DNA of 10,873 bases from Chitinophagaceae bacterium. Lineage in GTDB: Bacteria; Bacteroidota; Bacteroidia; Chitinophagales; Chitinophagaceae. The stretch lies in assembly GCA_021323155.1 (NCBI GenBank), contig JAJTCI010000069.1:1-10873 (forward strand). Reading direction: 5' to 3'. The position numbers and the translations under genes were made by a program. Each line of letters begins with the position of its first letter. Position 1 is the stretch's first letter. This document shows positions 6,401 to 10,873 of this stretch, piece after piece. The notes under the pieces are model-generated. The model had not been told where the DNA came from. It saw nothing but the letters and a program-made list of their open reading frames with translations, and searched no databases.

Positions 6401-7060
6401 GTAGGTATAAGGCTTCATTTCCTGTACCTCGTCCACCGAAGTTTTTATCACCAGCCTTTCGTTCCTTACTTCCAGTCCATCCACTCCCTCGAAGTGCATT
6501 GCAATGCGACTCGCATCCGCGCCGGGGTTCACTATCAGGTCGTACTTCAATCGCCCACCATCCGTATAATACCTCACATCCACGCCCGGGTAAACGTTCT
6601 TATACACCACGGCCTGGAAGATGCGGCAATGACTGGCCCATTTTGAAGGGTCGTTCCCCAGGAAATAATTGTTGTAAGTATTGAGTGCTTTGTCCGGAAC
6701 TACCTGCGGATTGGCAGACGCACCCAGGAATTTCATTTCATACGCGTGGGAGCGAAGTACCAGGTCATCATTTGTGGATGCACCGGCCCGGTAGGAAAGA
6801 TTACTGTCCTTGGCGTTGTGGGTATGCCCGTGGGCGGCTTCGGCGATACGGTCCAGGTCTTCCCGGTTGTGCAACAGCATCCGGTAGCCGTCGGCCTGTA
6901 AGAACATAGCGCCGGTGGGGGTAGTGGCCCGGAATTTAACCTGGGTGGGCCATTGGCCTTTATTCTCCACCAGCTCCAGGTTGGAATGTTCCTGGGCGTT
7001 GGTGTTCAGGCAAATAAACATCAAAAGCAAAAGACAGCAGAACCGGTCCGATCGTCTCAA
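3440..7060 (-). CDS. Large secreted beta-propeller/PKD protein with type B (gliding-motility) T9SS C-terminal domain
   Basis: A 1206-residue secreted, probably surface-attached, adhesin-like protein. A signal peptide (RRSDRFCCLLLLMFICLNTNAQ, residues 2-23) is followed by an N-terminal domain (about 30-260, beginning ENKGQWP) common in Bacteroidota SBBP-repeat proteins. Propeller-type repeats occupy about 265-765 (recurring FPTTPGAFQT, YLGG/FLGGSGDD, GNIYTAGGT). Four PKD domains follow, marked by WNFGDGT at 804, 899 and 982 and WRFGDGD at 1064. The type B C-terminal domain of the CHU_C/gliding class is at about 1119-1206: VPNAFTPNGDGVNDKF-like start, IYNRWGQLVY, WDG. This domain is known to direct export by the type IX system. 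The start codon is TTG: no in-frame ATG lies between it and the upstream stop, and the next ATG (codon 14) would cut the signal peptide. The substrate or ligand is unknown. Confidence 0.9.
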   Translation of the reverse strand: MRRSDRFCCLLLLMFICLNTNAQEHSNLELVENKGQWPTQVKFRATTPTGAMFLQADGYRMLLHNREDLDRIAEAAHGHTHNAKDSNLSYRAGASTNDDLVLRSHAYEMKFLGASANPQVVPDKALNTYNNYFLGNDPSKWASHCRIFQAVVYKNVYPGVDVRYYTDGGRLKYDLIVNPGADASRIAMHFEGVDGLEVRNERLVIKTSVDEVQEMKPYTYQPLAVGRQEISNRYEVDGNIVRFKPGAYDKTKPLVIDPTLIFSSFSGSTVDNWGYTATYDTDGNFYGGGVAFGAGFPTSTGAFQTAFAGGFNDNSGGPYDIAIIKLNANGTARLYATYIGGSDGNEQPHSLVADGQGNLVIAGRTSSTNYPGTRYGPGGGWDIVITKLNAAGTALIGSRILGGASSDGVNIRPKTTPGAISINRNYGDDARSEVLLDAGGNIYLASSSQSSAFPTTPGAFQTTYGGGTQDGLLLKMSPDLSTVIFASFLGGSGDDATFVLAFNPLNGNIYTAGGTTSTNFPGVTNGPAVSQTYGGGVADGFVSIISNNGSTLVKSTYLGTAGTDIVYGVQFDKFNIPYVMGTTTGAWPVTSNVTFSQPNGKQFIAKLQPDLSAYIYSTVFGKGLQNPDISPVAFLVDRCENVYVSGWGGTLNTWVPGQNTNGLPTTTNALRATGDTKGDFYIFVLERNATSQLYGTFFGAVDGEHSDHVDGGTSRFDRNGVIYQAQCGYCEGGPNPFPTTPGVWAPQSGAPTRCNLAMVKIAMELAGVGAGVKSFIEGSPRKMGCIPLTVDFNDTLSLGKKYIWNFGDGTPEETTTTASNSHTYPNIGSYTVRLVAVDSATCNITDTSYTTITVRQDNAALDFNTTKLPPCENLTFRFDNTSIPPAPPGKPFTTQSFRWNFGDGTTMIAGMQPVTHTYAAIGTYNVTLSLIDTNYCNYPDSITKQVRIAQNVDAQFSTPPFGCAPYNAVLTNTSAGGQVFQWNFGDGTTSTAVSPTHLYNTPGTYRISLVVTDSATCNFVDSMAVTITVSGSPTAAFTYSPNPPDVNGAVNFVNASTGGTSYLWRFGDGDTLFTIRRDTTVSHFYNATGTFNTCLIVYNNFGCTDTVCTTVSARVIPALDVPNAFTPNGDGVNDKVFVRGFAINRMKWSIYNRWGQLVYASTDRNQGWDGRYKGVLQPQEVYTYTLEIEFTDGTRATKTGDITLLR

Positions 7061-7072
7061 CTTAAATTTTTT

Positions 7073-7099
7073 AAAAGGTACTATATATAAACGAACAAA
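7073..7099 (-). promoter_or_regulatory. Weak candidate promoter for the secreted-protein/PorP operon
   Basis: On the minus strand TTTG (7099-7096) and TACCTTTT (7080-7073, seven of eight matches to TAnnTTTG) lie just upstream of the TTG start at 7060. The 15-base spacer is shorter than usual. No terminator is seen in the 55 bp after recG, so read-through from recG is an alternative. Confidence 0.3.
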
Positions 7100-7115
7100 G
7101 TGATGAGTTTAATAC

Positions 7116-9206
7116 CTAGGAGATCTTGCTCCACGCCGTTTTACCCTTTTGTGACAGCAAGTAGCTTTTTAAAGGCAAATTCTCTGCCGAACTAAGATCG
7201 TTATCCGCCTCCACCATGGCTTCCGCCTTTGCCCGGGCTACTTCCAGTATCTCCCGGTCCGCAACGATCGAAGCGAGTTTGAAATTCAGCATCCCGCTTT
7301 GCCTTGTCCCCTCGATATCCCCCGGCCCACGCAATTCAAGGTCTTTTTCAGCGATCTTAAACCCGTCGTTGGTCGCGCACATTATCTTGATACGTTCCCG
7401 GGCGTCAGCGCTGGCTTTGCTGCCGGTTAAAAGAATGCAAAAGCTTTTCTCGCTTCCTCTTCCTACACGCCCGCGCAACTGGTGTAACTGTGACAAACCG
7501 AACTTCTCAGCGCTTTCAATCACCATTACGGATGCATTCGGCACATTCACACCCACCTCTATCACCGTTGTACTCACCATGATCTGTGTATCACCCTTTA
7601 CGAACCGTTGCATATTCGCCTCTTTCTGGTCTGCAGGTTGCCTGCCATGTACCATGCTGATCCAGAATTTAGGCTCCGGGAAGAAGCTCTTCACCTGTTC
7701 GTAACCCTGCATCAGGTCTTCGTAACTCAGCGTCTCGCTTTCTTCGATCAACGGGTAAATAAAATACGCCTGCCTTCCTTTGTCTATTTCCGATCTTACG
7801 AAGTCCATCACCTTCGCCCTCGCCGTTTCATTGCGGTGGACGGTCGCGACCGGTATGCGCCCCGGGGGCAGCTCGTCCATCACGCTGTAGTCAAGATCGC
7901 CGTAAGCGGTCATGGCCAGCGTCCTGGGTATCGGCGTGGCGGTCATCACCAGTACATGCGGGGGCGTGCTTGCCTTCTCCCACAGTTTAGCGCGCTGGGC
8001 CACACCAAAACGGTGCTGTTCGTCAATCACTGCAAAACCAAGGTTATTGAATTGAACGGCGTTTTCGATCACGGCATGCGTGCCCACGATAAAATGAATC
8101 TCGCCATTCTTTAGTTCGTGTAGAATTCGTTTGCGGGCCGCGGATTTTGTTGAACCTGTAAGTAAAGCAATTTTCACGGGCATGTCACCCAACAAGCTGT
8201 TAAGACTGTTGAAGTGCTGCTGGGCGAGAATCTCGGTCGGAGCCATCATGCAACTCTGGTAGCCATTGTCAGCGGCGAGCAACATGCACAGCAAGGCCAC
8301 GATCGTCTTCCCGCTGCCTACGTCACCTTGCAGCAGGCGATTCATCTGGTGCCCTTTGGCGGTGTCGGTCCTGATCTCTTTCAAAACCCTTTTCTGCGCA
8401 CCCGTGAGTTCGAAGGGAAGGTATGCCGAATAGAAACGGTTGAACAGGTCGCCTACTTTTTCAAACACTACACCGCGACTGCTTTTATGCCGTTGGATGC
8501 GCGTCAGGTTAAGACGTAGCTGCGCGATGAATAGTTCTTCGAATTTCAACCTGCGTAAAGCCTGGTCAAATTCCTCCTGCGACTGCGGGTAGTGGATCTG
8601 GCGGTAAGCCTCGTACCTGCTGATGAGTTTTAGTTCCTGTATTAACCGATCAGGTAAGTTCTCGGGCAGGTCGTTTTCGCGCAGCTGCGAGAGTAGTTGA
8701 AAACTCAGCTTACCGATCTGCCGCCCGTTAAGCGATTTTGCTTTGAGTTTTTCCGTGGTGGGGTAGATCGGTTCCAGGAATACCTTGCCTTCGGCTTTTG
8801 CTGGTGTGAATGGTTCGATCTCCGGGTGAACCATCTGCGGGCGCCCGTTGAAGAAACCGGTTTTACCATACACCAGGTATTCGTTTCCCTCCACCAGCAT
8901 CTTCTCTACCCAGCTGATGCCCTGGAACCAGGCGAGTTCGAGAGAACCCGTGCTGTCTTCGATGTGCGCTACGATCCTTCTTGCCCGGCCGGCTCCCATC
9001 ACCTGGTAACTGGTAAGGCGCCCCGCCACCTGGATATAATCCGTTTGGGGATGGATCTCTTTGATCCTGTTGACGCGTGTTTTATCAACATGCCGGTAAG
9101 GAAAATGTTCCAGCAGGTCGCCGAAACTGAAGATGTTCAGTTCCTTTTTCAGCAGGTCGCCGCGCAACGGTCCCACACCTTTCAGGTATTCGATGGGAGA
9201 TGCCAA
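7116..9206 (-). CDS. recG: ATP-dependent DNA helicase RecG
   Basis: A 696-residue superfamily 2 helicase that remodels stalled replication forks and branched recombination intermediates (fork regression, Holliday and D-loop processing). The N-terminal wedge region has LKGVGPLRGDLLKKELNI and an OB-like fold (about 55-135). Helicase motifs are intact: LTGAQKRVL (267-275), Walker A GDVGSGKT (294-301), DEQHRFG (395-401), TATPIPRT (422-429), STTVIEVGVNVP (545-556), QLHQLRGRVGRG (573-584). The C-terminal RecG region includes DLELRGPGDIEGTRQSG. The length is normal. The start is TTG at 9206: no in-frame ATG is available nearby upstream and the first internal ATG (codon 70) would remove the wedge start. 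It diverges from the ATPase gene at 9338. Confidence 0.97.
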   Translation of the reverse strand: MASPIEYLKGVGPLRGDLLKKELNIFSFGDLLEHFPYRHVDKTRVNRIKEIHPQTDYIQVAGRLTSYQVMGAGRARRIVAHIEDSTGSLELAWFQGISWVEKMLVEGNEYLVYGKTGFFNGRPQMVHPEIEPFTPAKAEGKVFLEPIYPTTEKLKAKSLNGRQIGKLSFQLLSQLRENDLPENLPDRLIQELKLISRYEAYRQIHYPQSQEEFDQALRRLKFEELFIAQLRLNLTRIQRHKSSRGVVFEKVGDLFNRFYSAYLPFELTGAQKRVLKEIRTDTAKGHQMNRLLQGDVGSGKTIVALLCMLLAADNGYQSCMMAPTEILAQQHFNSLNSLLGDMPVKIALLTGSTKSAARKRILHELKNGEIHFIVGTHAVIENAVQFNNLGFAVIDEQHRFGVAQRAKLWEKASTPPHVLVMTATPIPRTLAMTAYGDLDYSVMDELPPGRIPVATVHRNETARAKVMDFVRSEIDKGRQAYFIYPLIEESETLSYEDLMQGYEQVKSFFPEPKFWISMVHGRQPADQKEANMQRFVKGDTQIMVSTTVIEVGVNVPNASVMVIESAEKFGLSQLHQLRGRVGRGSEKSFCILLTGSKASADARERIKIMCATNDGFKIAEKDLELRGPGDIEGTRQSGMLNFKLASIVADREILEVARAKAEAMVEADNDLSSAENLPLKSYLLSQKGKTAWSKIS

Positions 9207-9231
9207 TATGGAGTGCGCGTGGCTGATCGAA

Positions 9232-9239
9232 CAAATATA
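9232..9239 (-). promoter_or_regulatory. -7 box of the recG promoter
   Basis: The minus strand reads TATATTTG, an exact TAnnTTTG match, 25 bases upstream of the TTG start. The -33 element is weak (TTTTAG about 19 bases upstream). Confidence 0.5.
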
Positions 9240-9264
9240 AACAGTCGGTCAGAAGCTGCTAAAA

Positions 9265-9309
9265 TGTAACATTCCTGTTTGTAACATTTTTGTTTGTAAC
9301 ATTTTTGTT
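9265..9309. repeat. Three 15-bp tandem repeats between recG and the ATPase gene
   Basis: TGTAACATTCCTGTT, TGTAACATTTTTGTT, TGTAACATTTTTGTT in direct succession (9265-9279, 9280-9294, 9295-9309). The last copy runs into a perfect dyad TAACA-TTTT-TGTTA (9297-9310). TAAATTG (9311-9317), close to a TAnnTTTG box, follows and may be the ATPase promoter. The repeats lie about 30 bp upstream of the ATPase start and in the recG promoter region, so they may bind a regulator of one or both genes. They could also be simple slippage. Confidence 0.6.
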
Positions 9310-9337
9310 ATAAATTGCTCGAGAATAGATCCTCTCC

Positions 9338-10474
9338 ATGAACAGTCCTTTTAACTATGGCAAGCTGGCCGAGGGCGCTTATTATACCGACCGGGAAAAA
9401 GAAAGCGCCTGGCTGGAGCAACAGTTGAACGCGGGTATCAATACGATGCTTATCTCGCCGCGGCGCTGGGGGAAGTCGTCATTGGTCCAGCACGTGGCCG
9501 CCCGCATGAAGCGGAAGGACAAAAAGACGGTCTTTTGTTTTATCGACCTGTATAATACGCGCAGCATGGAAGAGTTCGCGGAAGTGTATTCCTCTGCTTT
9601 ACTAAAAAGCACTTCGGGGAGCTTCGAGGAGGCGGTGGCGACGGTGAAATCCGTATTCCGCCATATTGTGCCGGCCATTAACCTGAGTCCCGATCCTTCC
9701 TCGGAGGTGTCGCTCAGTTTTGACTGGAAGACCGTAAAAAAGAATCTGAATGAAGTGCTGGATATGGCGGAAAAGATCGCGCAGCAAAAGAAAATAAAAC
9801 TCATCGTATGCGTTGACGAGTTCCAGAACATCAGTTACCTCGAGGATCCCGCGGCGTTTCAAAAGAAGTTGCGGGCCCACTGGCAGAAGCACCACCATGT
9901 TACCTACGTATTGTATGGCAGCCGGCAGCACATGATGACCGATTTTTTCACGAAGCCCAGTATGCCTTTTTACAAGTTCGGGGAGGTCTTCTTCCTGGAA
10001 AAGATCCCGGGAAAGTACTGGACCAGTTTCATTACCCGGCGGTTCAAAGACACTGGTAAATCCATCGGGGAAACAGAGGCGGTGGCCATTGCCGGCCTGA
10101 TGAAGAACCATCCTTATTTTGTTCAGCAGCTCTCGCAGGCGGTATGGTTAAAAACCAGCCGCAAGGCTACTATGACTAACATAGAAGAGGCCATCGAAGA
10201 CCTGCTGGACCAATACACCATCCTCTACCAGAAGGAAGCGGACCACCTTACGAATTTCCAGTTGAATTTCCTGAAAGCGCTGGCAGACGGCGTTACGTCT
10301 TTTACCAAACGGGCGGTTTTATCGGATTATGATCTCGGCAGTTCGGCTAACGTAAAAAGGATAAAAGAGGCCTTGCAGAATAAAGAGATCATCGACGTGT
10401 TCGGTAAGGAAGTGCAGTTCAATGACCCCATGTTCGAACTCTGGCTGAAAAAAAGATATTTCCGGCGGCGTTAG
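9338..10474 (+). CDS. Archaeal-type AAA/STAND P-loop ATPase, function unknown
   Basis: A 378-residue cytoplasmic ATPase of the archaeal-ATPase class (PF01637-like, MNS branch of STAND NTPases). The N-terminus carries YYTDREKESAWL, the usual helical lead-in. Walker A is ISPRRWGKSSL (39-49), with the RRxGK signature of the group. Walker B is LIVCVDEFQNI (155-165), with the Asp-Glu pair followed by FQN. A sensor-like strand is VLYGSRQHMM (191-200). The C-terminal third (about 300-378) looks like a helical/winged-helix domain (LKALADGVTSFTKRAVLSDYDLGSSANVKRIKEAL), plausible for DNA or partner binding. Members are widespread in Bacteroidota and archaea, often of unknown role and sometimes associated with mobile elements or defence. 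Nothing mobile is visible here: the neighbours are recG and trpS. The start at 9338 is the first ATG after the repeat region and keeps the whole N-terminal lead-in. Confidence 0.88.
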   Translation: MNSPFNYGKLAEGAYYTDREKESAWLEQQLNAGINTMLISPRRWGKSSLVQHVAARMKRKDKKTVFCFIDLYNTRSMEEFAEVYSSALLKSTSGSFEEAVATVKSVFRHIVPAINLSPDPSSEVSLSFDWKTVKKNLNEVLDMAEKIAQQKKIKLIVCVDEFQNISYLEDPAAFQKKLRAHWQKHHHVTYVLYGSRQHMMTDFFTKPSMPFYKFGEVFFLEKIPGKYWTSFITRRFKDTGKSIGETEAVAIAGLMKNHPYFVQQLSQAVWLKTSRKATMTNIEEAIEDLLDQYTILYQKEADHLTNFQLNFLKALADGVTSFTKRAVLSDYDLGSSANVKRIKEALQNKEIIDVFGKEVQFNDPMFELWLKKRYFRRR

Positions 10475-10550
10475 TTTTCCGCTATAACCGGTTCCGGGCA
10501 CGGGTCTTAAAAAAATGAGCGTGCCTCACTTCAAAAGCCTGATGTCTGGT

Positions 10551-10558
10551 TATCTTCG
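10551..10558 (+). promoter_or_regulatory. Candidate -7 box immediately upstream of trpS
   Basis: TATCTTCG differs from TAnnTTTG at one base and ends six bases before the trpS ATG at 10565. If it is used, transcription would start within a few bases of the start codon, giving an essentially leaderless mRNA. No clear TTTG is seen at the proper distance upstream, and no terminator is seen after the ATPase stop at 10474, so read-through remains possible. Confidence 0.4.
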
Positions 10559-10564
10559 CCGCCT

Positions 10565-10873
10565 ATGGCGAAAGAGATCGTTGTCAGTGGAATCAGGCCC
10601 ACCGGTTTCCTGCACCTGGGCAATTATTTTGGCGCGATGCGCAACTACGTCCGCATGCAGGATGAGTTCGACTGCTTTTTCTTCGTGGCCAACTGGCACG
10701 CGCTGACCACCCATCCTGATACAAAAGCATTGAAGGAAAGTGTGTACCGCGTGATCGCGGAGAATGTCGCCTGTGGCCTTGACCCGGATAAGGTGGCGTT
10801 GTACGTACAGAGTGATGTGCCCGAGATCGCCGAATTCTATCTCTACCTGAACATGCTGGCGTATAAAGGAGAG
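10565..10873 (+). CDS. trpS: Tryptophanyl-tRNA synthetase, N-terminal part (cut by the window edge)
   Basis: The first 103 codons of a class I aminoacyl-tRNA synthetase that charges tRNA-Trp with tryptophan using ATP. The opening MAKEIVVSGIRPTGFLHLGN is diagnostic, with the class I HIGH-type motif as HLGN (17-20). It continues with YFGAMRNYVRMQ, FFFVANWHALTTHPD and YVQSDVPEIAEFYLYLNMLAYKGE, all matching the Rossmann-fold half. The KMSKS loop and anticodon-binding part lie beyond the window. The ATG at 10565 fits the family's usual N-terminus. Confidence 0.97.
   Translation, partial: MAKEIVVSGIRPTGFLHLGNYFGAMRNYVRMQDEFDCFFFVANWHALTTHPDTKALKESVYRVIAENVACGLDPDKVALYVQSDVPEIAEFYLYLNMLAYKGE

Noticed and set aside
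9602..10111. A 169-codon minus-strand open frame inside the ATPase gene
   Set aside because: The plus-strand frame has clear P-loop motifs in order; the opposite frame has no family features.
10515..10706. A 63-codon plus-strand open frame overlapping the start of trpS
   Set aside because: It is an out-of-frame reading of trpS, whose HLGN motif frame is unmistakable.

Overview
The window looks like a chromosomal segment from a Bacteroidota bacterium, most likely of the Chitinophagaceae type. Evidence: a PorP/SprF-family outer-membrane protein encoded next to a large secreted protein with a gliding-motility (type B) C-terminal domain; promoter boxes of the Bacteroidota form TAnnTTTG with an upstream TTTG/TTG; weak or absent Shine-Dalgarno sequences; and RecG and TrpS sequences typical of the phylum. 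Genus and species cannot be read from the sequence.

Layout. Positions 1-2400 hold three plus-strand genes for small exported proteins of unknown function (202-669; 1286-1573 and 1570-2340, the last two overlapping by ATGA). The two transcription units share a promoter plan: a TAnnTTTG box followed at once by a perfect palindrome TACGAA-N4-TTCGTA lying where transcription should start. This looks like the control region of a BlaI/MecI-type repressor. The first and third proteins share a 17-residue motif beginning IDF, and the third ends in a segment that, from memory, resembles the tails of Bacteroidota BlaR1-like M56 peptidases. I infer a small envelope-stress or signal-responsive regulon; no regulator gene lies in the window. 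Between the two units is about 600 bp without a gene, holding a terminator and an unusual mirrored array of 11-bp units (819-944).

Positions 2400-7060 (minus strand) form a two-gene type IX secretion module: a 1206-residue beta-propeller/PKD adhesin-like protein with a type B C-terminal domain, followed after 17 bp by a 336-residue PorP/SprF-family protein. A bidirectional terminator at 2361-2387 separates this module from the convergent small-protein operon. recG (7116-9206, minus) lies just upstream of the module in the same orientation.

At 9207-9337 recG and a plus-strand gene for an archaeal-type AAA/STAND ATPase (9338-10474) diverge from a region with three 15-bp tandem repeats. The window ends inside trpS (10565 onward), which has a promoter-like box almost touching its start codon.

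The most interesting material is the shared operator architecture and paralogous motifs of the small exported proteins, and the mirrored 11-bp array. recG, trpS and the type IX pair are ordinary for the phylum.
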